A DNA stretch of 64,000 bases from UBA2040 sp041674745. GTDB taxonomy: Bacteria > Bacteroidota > Bacteroidia > Flavobacteriales_D > Crocinitomicaceae. Made by a program: the position numbers and the translations under genes. The DNA lies in the NCBI GenBank assembly GCA_041674745.1, contig JBAYVD010000007.1, forward strand, positions 1-64,000. Reading direction: 5' to 3'. Under the pieces are notes generated by a model. It made no database searches, was not told the origin of the DNA, and saw nothing but the letters and a program-made list of their open reading frames with translations. This document shows positions 36,529 through 45,679 of this stretch, piece after piece. Position 1 is the first letter of the stretch. Each line of letters opens with the position of its first letter.

Positions 36529-37302
36529 ATGGTAGTAACCGACCAAATCGGACAAGTATTCGAACTAAAAACACCTGTTCGCCGCATTGTTTCATTGGTT
36601 CCGTCTCAAACAGAGTTTTTGCATGCCTTGGGCTTGGAGGAAGAAGTGGTTGGCCTTACAAAATTTTGTATTCATCCGGAAGAATGGTGGCGTAGAAAAA
36701 AGCGCGTTGGCGGAACAAAAAACGCCAATTTCGAAAAAGTAAAAGCCCTGGAACCTGATTTGATTATTGGGAACAAAGAGGAAAACGAAAAACGAAACAT
36801 TGACCAATTAAGGTCCATTGCTCCTGTTTGGATTAGCGACATTCACAACTTGGAGGATGCGTATGCCATGATGCTTGCCTTGGGCGAATTGGTGGGTAAA
36901 AAAGGAAAAGCGGCATCCATTGTTGCTCAGATAAAATTGGGTTTTTCGAATTTGAAACCTTTGACCATAAAAATGAACGTGCTGTATTTAATCTGGAAAA
37001 ATCCTTGGATGGCAGCTGGAAAAGAAACGTTTATCGAATCACTTTTGAACGAATGTGGTTTTGAAAATGCGGTGAAAGAATCCCGTTATCCTTCGCTTCA
37101 AGAAAATGTGTTTCCCGAATGTGATGTTATTCTGTTAAGTTCAGAGCCATATCCGTTCAAAGAAAAAGAGAAGTTGGAATTGTCGTTTCGGTTTCCAAAA
37201 GCTAAAATTCAGCTCGTAGATGGAGAGATTTTTTCTTGGTATGGTTCTCGACTTTTGGAATCGCCCAATTATTTTCAGAAATTGCTTACTTCACTCGAAT
37301 AA
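36529..37302 (+). CDS. Helical-backbone metal-receptor/BtuF-like protein without signal peptide
   Basis: The 257-residue protein has the PF01497-type fold found in cobalamin and iron-siderophore binding proteins: RIVSLVPSQTEFLHALGL, LEPDLIIGNKEEN and a WMAAGKETFIESLLNECG segment. It starts straight at the mature domain with no export signal, so it is either cytosolic or badly started. No permease or ATPase gene is adjacent. It follows the CBS gene by 1 bp and may be co-transcribed; its 3' end overlaps the convergent gene by 17 bp. Confidence 0.82.
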   Translation: MVVTDQIGQVFELKTPVRRIVSLVPSQTEFLHALGLEEEVVGLTKFCIHPEEWWRRKKRVGGTKNANFEKVKALEPDLIIGNKEENEKRNIDQLRSIAPVWISDIHNLEDAYAMMLALGELVGKKGKAASIVAQIKLGFSNLKPLTIKMNVLYLIWKNPWMAAGKETFIESLLNECGFENAVKESRYPSLQENVFPECDVILLSSEPYPFKEKEKLELSFRFPKAKIQLVDGEIFSWYGSRLLESPNYFQKLLTSLE

Positions 37303-38662
37303 AATTATTTTGAAGGGCATATTTTAGAAATTCATTCATCGGATAAAATTCTTCCTTGAATTCGAATTGACCTTGAATACTCGCCATATTTTCTTCCCGA
37401 TCTGAGATTTGAATCTGCACGCCGGTGGTTCGCTCAAAAAAGTCCTTCGTGGAGTTGAAAATAGGTAAATTTTCCAAAAAGAAAAGAATCATTTTATCGC
37501 CAGAAATCTTGGTTAAGGAAGTCAAGTCACCAGAAAGTGACAATAAACTTTTCGGCACATTGGTTACCAATTTGGTATTTTTCCGGGTACTAAAAAGGTA
37601 GGAATTTGCATCGGTTTTTTGAACGTAATACTTTTGAACACCATTGTCTAAAACATCCGAGTTCCATGTGAATCGATATTCATCCAACAATTCGCTATTT
37701 TTCAAAAGCGAACGTAGGTCTGTTTCTTGATTAAAAGTGATGTAGAAGTCCATGTCTGGAGAATAAATCAAGCCGTGGTCTGAATTGTGAATATTGGATC
37801 CTCTATAATTAATTGCAATTGACTTTATTCTAGGCAGTATTAAATGCTTCGTAAGCAACAATTGATGAATGGAATCTTGGATTTTTTCTGGAATTAGCGT
37901 GGTGTAAAAATGCAATCCAGAAGGCTGTAGATTTTTATCGGGAATGGAGAAGACTCTTTTTTCCAATCGATTTTTTAAAAGCTCTCCATCAATTTTCAGG
38001 GAATGCTCTGCAAGCGATAAATTTAAATCGGAGCGATTAAAAAGAGTTGTTTCACCGAACAACTGACCTTTACTCGAAAGTTGGATAAATTTATTGCCTT
38101 CAGTATGACCTAATTTATCGGCTAAATCGCCTTTCGTTGGCTCAAATGCAATTTGTTCTGCCAATTGCAATAAGGCAACGCGTTCTTTGGGAGATAATTC
38201 TGTTTTACCTTGAAAAGTAAGTACGACACCCAAATGGTCGTTAATTGCAAAAACTTGATTTTTACTCAACGCAATTTTTGCATTTTTCCGCATCAAATCA
38301 GGACGTTTTAGATTGTAATTGATTCCAAGAATTTGTCCGTTTTCAAAAGGCGCCAAATACACCAATACGTCTGACAAATAATCAATTCCGAGGGATTTAC
38401 TCGGTCCTTTGCTTTTTCTTTTTTCGTTAATTTGAAAATTAATGGCGTCAATTACCTGAGGATCATTTGCTTCAAGAATCACGGAGAAAAGTGTAGATTT
38501 TAAAACACCTGAACCGTCAATTCGCATAGCGAAAGTAGCATCACTGGGTAGGTGACTTAAATTTTCGATCGGTTTTTCAATTAAAAACTCCCTCCCAGCA
38601 AAGTATAAACACCAAACTACGAGTAGGAAAAAAACAGAAATTGAAATTCGAAATACCTTCAT
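37286..38662 (-). CDS. Membrane-anchored protein of unknown function
   Basis: A 458-residue protein with an N-terminal membrane anchor (residues about 5-25) and a large extracytoplasmic part. PSDATFAMRIDGSGVLK at about 39-55 recalls the openings of DUF3352/DUF4836-type proteins, but I cannot assign a family. No Cys pairs or catalytic motifs are evident. Confidence 0.7.
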   Translation of the reverse strand: MKVFRISISVFFLLVVWCLYFAGREFLIEKPIENLSHLPSDATFAMRIDGSGVLKSTLFSVILEANDPQVIDAINFQINEKRKSKGPSKSLGIDYLSDVLVYLAPFENGQILGINYNLKRPDLMRKNAKIALSKNQVFAINDHLGVVLTFQGKTELSPKERVALLQLAEQIAFEPTKGDLADKLGHTEGNKFIQLSSKGQLFGETTLFNRSDLNLSLAEHSLKIDGELLKNRLEKRVFSIPDKNLQPSGLHFYTTLIPEKIQDSIHQLLLTKHLILPRIKSIAINYRGSNIHNSDHGLIYSPDMDFYITFNQETDLRSLLKNSELLDEYRFTWNSDVLDNGVQKYYVQKTDANSYLFSTRKNTKLVTNVPKSLLSLSGDLTSLTKISGDKMILFFLENLPIFNSTKDFFERTTGVQIQISDREENMASIQGQFEFKEEFYPMNEFLKYALQNNFIRVK

Positions 38663-38704
38663 GAAATGATTGCTAGTATAAAAGTAAGATATTTGCTGAA
38701 ATAG

Positions 38705-38712
38705 TATCTTTG
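38705..38712 (+). promoter_or_regulatory. Possible -7 element before the PlsC-like gene
   Basis: TATCTTTG lies only 4 bp before the ATG at 38717. If functional, transcription would begin at or after that ATG, favouring the internal ATG at 38729. Confidence 0.45.
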
Positions 38713-38716
38713 TACC

Positions 38717-39256
38717 ATGGGAAAATTAATGTTTGCAATACTAAGGCTGTTTGGATGGAGAATTGACCCTCTAGCTCCAAATGTAAAAAAATGTGTTGTT
38801 GTCATGGGACCACACACGTCCAATTGGGATTTCATCATCGGACGAATGGTTTTTGCCAAATACAATGTCAATGGTAAATATTTGATTAAAAAAGAACTTT
38901 TTTGGGGGCCAATGGGCTGGTTTTTAAAATCAATTGGAGGAATTCCAGTGGATAGAGCCAAAGGGTCTAATACCACAGAACAAGCCGTTCAATATTTTAA
39001 GGAGAACGAAAAAATATTCATGGTATTTACACCAGAAGGAACCCGAAGTTATAACCCAAATTGGAAAAAAGGCTTTTATCACATAGCCCAGCGAGCCAAT
39101 GTTCCAATTTATATTGGCTACATGGATTACGAGAAGAAAATTGGCGGCTTTCAAGGTGAATTTAAACCAACCGGAGATGTCGATAAAGACATTGAATCAA
39201 TAAAAGCAATCTTAAGCCAGTACAAAGGAAAAGTGCCTGAAAATGGAATTCGTTAA
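38717..39256 (+). CDS. PlsC-like 1-acylglycerol-3-phosphate acyltransferase family protein
   Basis: The 179-residue protein has the acyltransferase blocks HTSNWD (His-x4-Asp, about 33-38), GGIPVDR (about 74-80) and FTPEGTRS (about 104-111). It is short and lacks a clear membrane helix, as in the MlaC-adjacent small PlsC group. The acceptor lipid is unknown. The start may be at 38729. It overlaps the convergent DUF5522 gene by 4 bp. Confidence 0.87.
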   Translation: MGKLMFAILRLFGWRIDPLAPNVKKCVVVMGPHTSNWDFIIGRMVFAKYNVNGKYLIKKELFWGPMGWFLKSIGGIPVDRAKGSNTTEQAVQYFKENEKIFMVFTPEGTRSYNPNWKKGFYHIAQRANVPIYIGYMDYEKKIGGFQGEFKPTGDVDKDIESIKAILSQYKGKVPENGIR

Positions 39257-39438
39257 CGTTCGATTCTCCCCGATTTTTTATTGAAACCGTATGGACAATG
39301 TTTGCAGCCGTTTTTACAGCAATAACCACGCTTTAAATGGTATTTTTCAGTAAAAACAATATAACCTTCTGGACTTTTGTAAAAGTCTTCTGGATCCAAT
39401 TTGGATGGTGTAGAAAAACCAGAAAAATCATCACTCAT
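39253..39438 (-). CDS. DUF5522 small Cys-rich protein
   Basis: A 61-residue protein whose core YCCKNGCKHCPYGF (about 39-52) carries four cysteines and a histidine, suggesting a metal site. The family occurs in Bacteroidota and elsewhere; its function is unknown. Confidence 0.85.
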   Translation of the reverse strand: MSDDFSGFSTPSKLDPEDFYKSPEGYIVFTEKYHLKRGYCCKNGCKHCPYGFNKKSGRIER

Positions 39439-39470
39439 ACTGCAAAGTTAGCCCTTCTTTTTGATTAATC

Positions 39471-40394
39471 ATGGCAGAAAAGCAACATCCTTATTTGATT
39501 CCTTCCCCTTTGGAGCCACTCCATTTCAAATGGGCAACTACACGAAATTTAAAATTTTATGTCAAGCGAGATGACTTAATTCATGAAGCCGTTTCGGGTA
39601 ATAAGTGGAGGAAGTTGAAATACACCATTTTGCAAGCACAGCATTTGCAGAAAGCGGGAATAATAACGTTCGGAGGCGCGTATTCCAATCACATTTTAGC
39701 GACTGCTCACGCCTGTATGACTTTGGGATTGAAATCCCTGGCATTTATTCGAGGGGAAGAATTGACCGAAAGCAGCAATGCTATTTTACAGCAGTGCTCC
39801 GATTGGGGAATGGACTTGAAGTTTATTTCTCGAGAAGAATATCGCTTAAAAGACGATTGGGATTATCTCAATGAAATAAAAAGCGAATACAGCGCATATT
39901 ACATTGTTCCAGAAGGTGGTAAAAGTTATCTAGGAACCATTGGCTGTCAGGAGATTATTCGTGAAATCGAGATTCCTTTTGATGAAATTTGGTTAGCGCA
40001 AGGTACGTGTACCACAAGTTTAGGATTGGCGATGGCGATCCAGGAACCACAGAAAATACATGGAGTACCAGTACTTTCTGGCTATGACGCGGATAATGAA
40101 ATTAAAGCCTTGTTGAAGAATCAGGGTTTTACGACCGACATGGAAAGTGATGTCCGCATGAAAATGGAAATTCACGCGGAATATTCATTTGGCGGTTATG
40201 GAAAAACAACACCTGAGTTGCTTGATTTTATCCAAGAGATAAAAGAGGAATGTGGTCTGGATTTGGATCCTGTTTATACAGGAAAAGCATTTTATGCCAT
40301 GACAGACGTTTATCGTCGGAATCAAATTACGGATCGAACCATCATTTTCCTGCATACTGGTGGTTTGGTAGCAGGACAATCGCTTTTGAAATAA
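39471..40394 (+). CDS. ACC deaminase/D-cysteine desulfhydrase family PLP enzyme
   Basis: The 307-residue protein is a type II PLP enzyme with the family opening YVKRDDLIHEAVSGNKWRKL, the Lys in NKWRKL binding PLP. GGAYSNHILATAHAC and the C-terminal IIFLHTGGLVAGQ follow. Such enzymes release ammonia, and hydrogen sulfide from D-cysteine, or act on ACC; the substrate cannot be fixed from sequence. Length is usual for the group. Confidence 0.9.
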   Translation: MAEKQHPYLIPSPLEPLHFKWATTRNLKFYVKRDDLIHEAVSGNKWRKLKYTILQAQHLQKAGIITFGGAYSNHILATAHACMTLGLKSLAFIRGEELTESSNAILQQCSDWGMDLKFISREEYRLKDDWDYLNEIKSEYSAYYIVPEGGKSYLGTIGCQEIIREIEIPFDEIWLAQGTCTTSLGLAMAIQEPQKIHGVPVLSGYDADNEIKALLKNQGFTTDMESDVRMKMEIHAEYSFGGYGKTTPELLDFIQEIKEECGLDLDPVYTGKAFYAMTDVYRRNQITDRTIIFLHTGGLVAGQSLLK

Positions 40395-40424
40395 AAAAAA
40401 GCCTTTCCGAAGAAAGGCTTTTCT
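40393..40424. terminator. Bidirectional rho-independent terminator
   Basis: A stem of 7 GC-rich pairs (401-407 with 412-418, last three digits) extended by A-T pairs closes a CGAA loop, with A-run on the left and T-run on the right. It serves the ACC-deaminase-like gene from the left and the PorP/SprF gene from the right. Confidence 0.9.
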
Positions 40425-40443
40425 ATTTTATCTGTAAGGATTC

Positions 40444-41448
40444 TTAGTGTATGAATCTTCTTTTCTGACCTTTGTACCAAGAGTATTTTAAGAATACTTC
40501 TACAGCACCCACTGTTTTCGTCGGTACACGGTTTACATTCAACGCAGCATCATAAGACATTCCGATTTGGAAACCATTCATTTTCAACATCATTGAAACA
40601 ATTAAAGCATCGTTCATGCGGTAATTTAAACCAACGCCGAAGGTTTGTTGCTGTCTAAAAGTGGTTCTTGTTGAACCTTCTTTCAACAAGAAATCGATGG
40701 AAGATCCGAAAATGATATCTCGATTCGGCCCTTGAAAAAAGGCAATAATCTGAGGCGAAAGCATGAATCGGTAGTTTTTCAAAGCGATACTGGCGCTTGT
40801 ATGAAATAAATACTGACGGTAGGTTTGCGAAATAATTGTTTGGAAACCAGCGTTGGGTGCATTCAAATGATTCGCAGCCAGTCCAATGTCAAATTTCGAA
40901 CGGTTTCTCCACATTTTCTTGTAATACATGCCAGCTCCAACATCTATTCGAGTATAATTTCTTGCGCTTGATTCATACGAAAGCAAGGTGTTGTCAAAAG
41001 AAACACCATTCCATTGATTGTCCCAAGTTTGAAAATCAGTGTTAACTGATCGATTGATAACGCCTGGTTTAAAACCGATTGAAAACAATCGATCATCAGA
41101 CATTTCAAAAACGTAATTAATCGGAATAGAAACAGCATTCGTCATGATTTTCGTATCACCCGTTGCGTCATTTGTAAAATGAACGCCCGTTCCGAACCAA
41201 CCTGAATTAAGTTTTTCATTGCCCATTTTCATTTCTGCACTCAATTGATTGGTGCGGAAGGGTAAATCCAAAGCAGTAAGCCATTGAGCGCGGTAATTGG
41301 TGAAAAGTGTGTAATCTTCATCCATTGTCGCGGTTGCAGCAGGGTTTAAAAGAGATGGAGAACTATACCATAAGCTCGAATGAAAATCTTGTTGAGCGTG
41401 TACTTGAGTAAAAAGAAGTAAGGTAAGTGCAATTTGTATTTTCTTCAT
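40444..41448 (-). CDS. PorP/SprF family type IX secretion system membrane protein
   Basis: The 334-residue outer-membrane barrel begins with a signal peptide (MKKIQIALTLLLFTQVHA) and the family opening QQDFHSSLWYSSPSLLNPAA. A GTG start 9 bp upstream is less likely. Members are accessory barrels of the type IX system that dock or anchor a specific surface partner. The gene directly upstream encodes a gliding-type C-terminal-domain protein, the usual pairing. Confidence 0.93.
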   Translation of the reverse strand: MKKIQIALTLLLFTQVHAQQDFHSSLWYSSPSLLNPAATATMDEDYTLFTNYRAQWLTALDLPFRTNQLSAEMKMGNEKLNSGWFGTGVHFTNDATGDTKIMTNAVSIPINYVFEMSDDRLFSIGFKPGVINRSVNTDFQTWDNQWNGVSFDNTLLSYESSARNYTRIDVGAGMYYKKMWRNRSKFDIGLAANHLNAPNAGFQTIISQTYRQYLFHTSASIALKNYRFMLSPQIIAFFQGPNRDIIFGSSIDFLLKEGSTRTTFRQQQTFGVGLNYRMNDALIVSMMLKMNGFQIGMSYDAALNVNRVPTKTVGAVEVFLKYSWYKGQKRRFIH

Positions 41449-41457
41449 GTCAATCAC

Positions 41458-42285
41458 TTATTTGATAAGAGTAATGGTACCTGATTTCACGTTGGTTGAT
41501 CCATCAATTAGGGTGTAATCCAAAGTCCACATAAAAGTAGCCGGATTTAATTTTTTTCCGTTGAAAAACCCATCCCAACCTTTACTTTGTGAGGAGGTTT
41601 CAAACATTTTTCGTCCATAACGATCAAATATTCGGAAGGTCATATCCGTAATTCCGGGCCCCTTGACGTATACCAAGTCATTTATGCCATTGTCGTCAGG
41701 CGAAAATGAATTAGGAACATCGATAACATCTAAATATTTTACGGTTACAGTTACCGTATCATAAATGGTGCATAAATCACTATTTGTGTATTCTACAATA
41801 TAATCTGCTGTAACAAGTGGTGAGGCGAAAACTTCAAAACAGATTGGTGGTGTTAAACAATTAACTGGCTCTGGTGATGCCCACGTATAAACTCCTCCAG
41901 TTGGAAAGCCTTCTGCAAAGATGTATGCTGTACCTCCCATTTCAATAGTCGTATCATAGTAAGCGAATACAGAATCAGCGTAAACACCGACATGAATTGA
42001 ATCTGAAAAAGTACTCACACCTGTCGGGCCACTAATGCCAAGGGTTATTTGATAATCTCCTGGTGTTGTAAAACATACCAACCCAGGATCTTTGTCGGTT
42101 GAAAAAGAAGGGGTTCCAATTTGGAAATCCCATCCATAATCTGTAATGTCACCAGTCGAAGTATTGGTGAATAAAATGCAATCTCCTACACAAATGGTAT
42201 CGTCAAAAGTAAAACTAGCCGTAACTTGAGAGAAGCTTGTGAATTGGATTAGAAAGATTGAAATAGAGGCAAAAAATAATTTCAT
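41458..42285 (-). CDS. Surface protein with PKD domain and gliding-motility-associated (type B) C-terminal domain
   Basis: The 275-residue protein has a signal peptide (1-19), a PKD-like domain (about 25-105), a further beta domain, and a CHU_C-type sorting domain: PNSFSPDDNGINDLVYVKG, RIFDRYGRKMFE and GWDGFFNGK. It should be exported through the type IX system and held at the surface by the PorP/SprF protein encoded downstream. Confidence 0.93.
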   Translation of the reverse strand: MKLFFASISIFLIQFTSFSQVTASFTFDDTICVGDCILFTNTSTGDITDYGWDFQIGTPSFSTDKDPGLVCFTTPGDYQITLGISGPTGVSTFSDSIHVGVYADSVFAYYDTTIEMGGTAYIFAEGFPTGGVYTWASPEPVNCLTPPICFEVFASPLVTADYIVEYTNSDLCTIYDTVTVTVKYLDVIDVPNSFSPDDNGINDLVYVKGPGITDMTFRIFDRYGRKMFETSSQSKGWDGFFNGKKLNPATFMWTLDYTLIDGSTNVKSGTITLIK

Positions 42286-42365
42286 ATGTTCTATAAGTAT
42301 TTAACCTTGCACGAAAGTAAAGAAAAAAGTGCTTGGGTTAAATATTTTTTATCAAAAATGAAATT

Positions 42366-43202
42366 TTAAAAACCAGATGTGGCGTTCAGTAGTTCAATAC
42401 ATTGCTTCGTTTCGGCCACATCATGAGTTCTTAAAATAGATGCACCTTTTTGAATTAGCAAAGCGTGCAAAACGTTGGTAGCAACCAAAGCGCTGTCTAC
42501 TGAAATATTTAATTTGTTTTGAATGAATGATTTACGGGATATCCCAACTAAAATGGGTGCATCTAGAATCTGAAGCATATTTAGATTTTGAACGATCTCA
42601 AAGTTTTGGTCCATCGTTTTGCTAAAACCAAATCCTGGGTCTATGATAATATCGTTAATACCCAATTTTCTAAATTCAATAATTTTTTTTGAAAAAAAAG
42701 AGAGTAAATCTTTCATCAAATTGTCGTAGCTCGTTTGAGTGCTCATGGTTTGAGGAGTGCCGCGCATGTGCATAATAATGTAGGGTGCACCAAATTTTGC
42801 GACGAGCGGAGGAAGTTTTGGGTCTAAATTACCCGCACTGATATCGTTGATGATGTCAATTCCTTCGTTGAGACCAATTTTTGCCACCTCTGATCGAAAA
42901 GTATCCAAGGAGAGGATGGCTTCTGGAAAATGTTTTCGTAGTGACTTTGTAGCTGCTGCAATGCGCTCTATTTCAAGAGAAATGGGCACCTCACTTGCTC
43001 CTGGTCTGCTTGAATAACCACCAATATCCAATATATCTGCGCCGTCGGTCAACATTTTCTCAGCCGTCTCTAAAAGGTCTGATTCCGAGATAATTCGACT
43101 TTTATCATAAAAGGAATCCGGTGTCACATTCAGGATTCCCATGACCAAATTGTCAGTAAATTCTAATAACTTCTGTTGTACTTTTATGGTCCTATTTGGC
43201 AT
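42366..43202 (-). CDS. folP: Dihydropteroate synthase
   Basis: The 278-residue enzyme joins para-aminobenzoate to the pterin pyrophosphate in folate synthesis. VMGILNVTPDSFYD, DILDIGGYSSRPGA, NDISAG and IIDPGFGFSKT are all present. I chose the ATG at 43202 (MPNRTIKVQQKL); an upstream extension to 43292 would run into the divergent gene. Only 43 bp separate it from the DUF1599 gene. Confidence 0.95.
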   Translation of the reverse strand: MPNRTIKVQQKLLEFTDNLVMGILNVTPDSFYDKSRIISESDLLETAEKMLTDGADILDIGGYSSRPGASEVPISLEIERIAAATKSLRKHFPEAILSLDTFRSEVAKIGLNEGIDIINDISAGNLDPKLPPLVAKFGAPYIIMHMRGTPQTMSTQTSYDNLMKDLLSFFSKKIIEFRKLGINDIIIDPGFGFSKTMDQNFEIVQNLNMLQILDAPILVGISRKSFIQNKLNISVDSALVATNVLHALLIQKGASILRTHDVAETKQCIELLNATSGF

Positions 43203-43245
43203 AAAATGTGTACCTTCATCGCTGTTTTTGCGCATAAATTTCAAG

Positions 43246-43785
43246 ATGAATAAAACTTCAACGGAATATACAAAGGTAATCAATGATTGCAAAGATATCT
43301 TTGTAAATAAGACGAAAGATTACGGAACCGCTTGGCGTATTTTAAGGCCCAGTTCTTTGACCGACCAATTGTTTATCAAAGCTCAAAGAATCAGAACGAT
43401 TCAGATGACTGGAGAGAATAAAGTGGGCGAAAGTATTGATGGTGAATTCATTGCAATCATCAACTATTGCGTTATGGCGCTTGTTCAACTTTTGGAAAAC
43501 GATTTGGCTGAAATGGAACTGAGCGAGGAAATGGCCGTTTCACTTTTTGACAAGTATACGCAAGAGGCGCACGAATTGATGAACAAGAAAAATCACGATT
43601 ACGGCGAAGCATGGCGCGACATGCGGGTTAGTTCGTTGACGGATTTAATTTTGATGAAGTTGTTGCGCATCAAACAAATAGAAGACAATGCTGGCGCCAC
43701 ACTAATTAGTGAAGGAATTGACGCCAATTACTTTGACATGTTAAATTATGCAGTTTTTGCATTAATCCATATTGGGAATGAGTAA
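43246..43785 (+). CDS. DUF1599 protein with an internal duplication
   Basis: The 179-residue protein holds two copies of the same helical module: residues about 8-55 (KTKDYGTAWRILRPSSLTD, KAQRIRTIQ) and about 105-150 (KKNHDYGEAWRDMRVSSLTD, KLLRIKQIE). The acidic helices resemble all-alpha NTP pyrophosphohydrolases, but no reaction is established. The start is ATG 43246. It overlaps the next gene by 8 bp. Confidence 0.9.
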   Translation: MNKTSTEYTKVINDCKDIFVNKTKDYGTAWRILRPSSLTDQLFIKAQRIRTIQMTGENKVGESIDGEFIAIINYCVMALVQLLENDLAEMELSEEMAVSLFDKYTQEAHELMNKKNHDYGEAWRDMRVSSLTDLILMKLLRIKQIEDNAGATLISEGIDANYFDMLNYAVFALIHIGNE

Positions 43786-45676
43786 ATCAAAATCATTACA
43801 ACCAAAAGCCACAGTTGCGGGCCGATCCTTTATTTTAAATGCACTTTTAATTTGCATCAATTGTATAGGCTTGGCTTTTTTAGTCATGGGCTACCATAAA
43901 AATTTCGAATCGAATGCCTTGTTGTACAAAATTTTAGGCAATTCAATTTTGTTGATTTCAATTGCTGGATTGATCCTTTTCAAAGGAAGAATCATGATGA
44001 ACAATGTTTCCCGTGTTTTAGTGGGTGGTTTGTTTATTGTTTCGGGTTTGGTAAAAGCAAACGATCCGCTTGGTTTTGCCTACAAATTGGAAGAATATTT
44101 CGAAGATGGGGCTTTGGCTTACCGCATCAAAGAATGGTTTGGAATGCCAGACTTTAGTTTGGAGTTTTTCATTCCCTTTGCTCTGTCGCTATCTGTAATT
44201 ATTTGTGTGGTTGAAATCGTTTTGGGGGTGTTGACCATTTTTGGTTTAAAGATGAAATGGGTTGCTACTTTACTGATGGCGATGATGCTCTTTTTTACTT
44301 TTTTAACTTGGCATACAGCAAATTGCGACGGTGCCAAATTGTTCAAAGACCGCGATACGTATGCTGCTTCCAATTCTGTAGCAAAAGAAAAAATGGAATC
44401 AGCGAAAACCAACAAGTTGATTACCATTGTTTCGAACGATGGAAAAAATGTCGTAATTGATGAAATGCGCCAACCGCAATGCGTGGATGATTGTGGCTGT
44501 TTTGGAGATGCCTTGAAAGGTTCAGTTGGACGATCCTTGTCGCCAAAAGAATCGCTTTGGAAGGATGTAATCTTGACGTATTTTGTCTTTTGGATCTTTT
44601 TAGCGGCATTTAAACGAGGAACCGTTGCGGAAGAAAATAAATCTCCTTTTTGGTTTGGAGGTATGGCGGTGATTATTTTCTTTAGTTGGGTTTTTGGATG
44701 GTTTTTCCCGGTATTCTTTGGTTTAGTCGCACTGATGGGTAGTGCCTGGATTTTCCGCTCCACCAATAAGTCAATTCCGAAGCAATGGTTGATTTCTGGA
44801 TTTGTTGTTTTGTTATGTTCCTTGATGGTTACGTATGTATTGATGTACGATCCAATCAAAGATTATCGTCCTTACGCGGTTGGTTCCAACCTTAAAATAA
44901 AAATGAACGACGGGCAAGAAGGAAAATACTTGAGTTTGTTAGTTTACAAGAACAGTAAAACAGGCGAAGAACGGGAATACGATGCTTCATCCAAGGAGTA
45001 CATTGATTCCAAAATTTGGGAAAATACCAATTGGAAATATCTAGCAATGACGCAAAAGGAGATCATACCTGTCCGCATTCCTTCCATAACGGAGCAGTTT
45101 AACCCTTATCTTCCATTGGATGGTTTGTCAAAAGTGGAACGAGCAATGCCATTCATCCAAGAACAATTGGAGGCGACAAAAATGACAGGATTACTCTTAT
45201 TGGATAAAATTGGAGAATCTAAAATGGAAGTTCCACTGTTAGAATATACATTGGAAGATTATCCAGCAGAAGAATTTGAAATTATGGATACCATTCAGAT
45301 GACCAATACGGAATTCAAAGAAGTGAGTGCGCGTGATTTCATTCTGTCAAGCAAAGCCATCTTGATTCTCTCGGCGAAAAATCTAAGAATGGCCAATTTT
45401 AGTGATATTGAACGATACAAATCCATTTACGCGAAAGCGAAAGCGGATGGGATTCCAATGATTATGATTGTGAGTTCGAATATGGAAGAGATCAATTCCT
45501 TCCGTAAAAAGCACAATTTCTATTTACCAATATTTTTGAATGATGAAACAGAATTGAAAGCTGTTTCTCGCTCAAATCCAGCTTTGTTGGTTGTGAAATC
45601 CGGTACCGTGAAAGGTAAATACCCACACCGTTCCACGCCAAGTTACGATTGGCTGAAATCAAATATTATAAAATAA
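43778..45676 (+). CDS. BT_3928-like membrane protein (DoxX-type with thioredoxin-like tail)
   Basis: The 632-residue protein has about nine transmembrane helices in its first 365 residues. These include a DoxX-like unit (RVLVGGLFIVSGLVKANDP) and a loop with Cys residues in PQCVDDCGCFGDAL. A long non-membrane C-terminus ends in a thioredoxin-like fold (about 520-632) without a CxxC. The family is widespread in Bacteroidota and unassigned. The start is ATG 43778 overlapping DUF1599. Confidence 0.85.
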   Translation: MSKSKSLQPKATVAGRSFILNALLICINCIGLAFLVMGYHKNFESNALLYKILGNSILLISIAGLILFKGRIMMNNVSRVLVGGLFIVSGLVKANDPLGFAYKLEEYFEDGALAYRIKEWFGMPDFSLEFFIPFALSLSVIICVVEIVLGVLTIFGLKMKWVATLLMAMMLFFTFLTWHTANCDGAKLFKDRDTYAASNSVAKEKMESAKTNKLITIVSNDGKNVVIDEMRQPQCVDDCGCFGDALKGSVGRSLSPKESLWKDVILTYFVFWIFLAAFKRGTVAEENKSPFWFGGMAVIIFFSWVFGWFFPVFFGLVALMGSAWIFRSTNKSIPKQWLISGFVVLLCSLMVTYVLMYDPIKDYRPYAVGSNLKIKMNDGQEGKYLSLLVYKNSKTGEEREYDASSKEYIDSKIWENTNWKYLAMTQKEIIPVRIPSITEQFNPYLPLDGLSKVERAMPFIQEQLEATKMTGLLLLDKIGESKMEVPLLEYTLEDYPAEEFEIMDTIQMTNTEFKEVSARDFILSSKAILILSAKNLRMANFSDIERYKSIYAKAKADGIPMIMIVSSNMEEINSFRKKHNFYLPIFLNDETELKAVSRSNPALLVVKSGTVKGKYPHRSTPSYDWLKSNIIK

Positions 45677-45679
45677 AGA

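Noticed and set aside
44119..44859. Minus-strand open frame of 246 codons
   Set aside because: Antisense to the BT_3928-like membrane protein gene, whose motifs and start overlap are convincing; no motif in the antisense frame.
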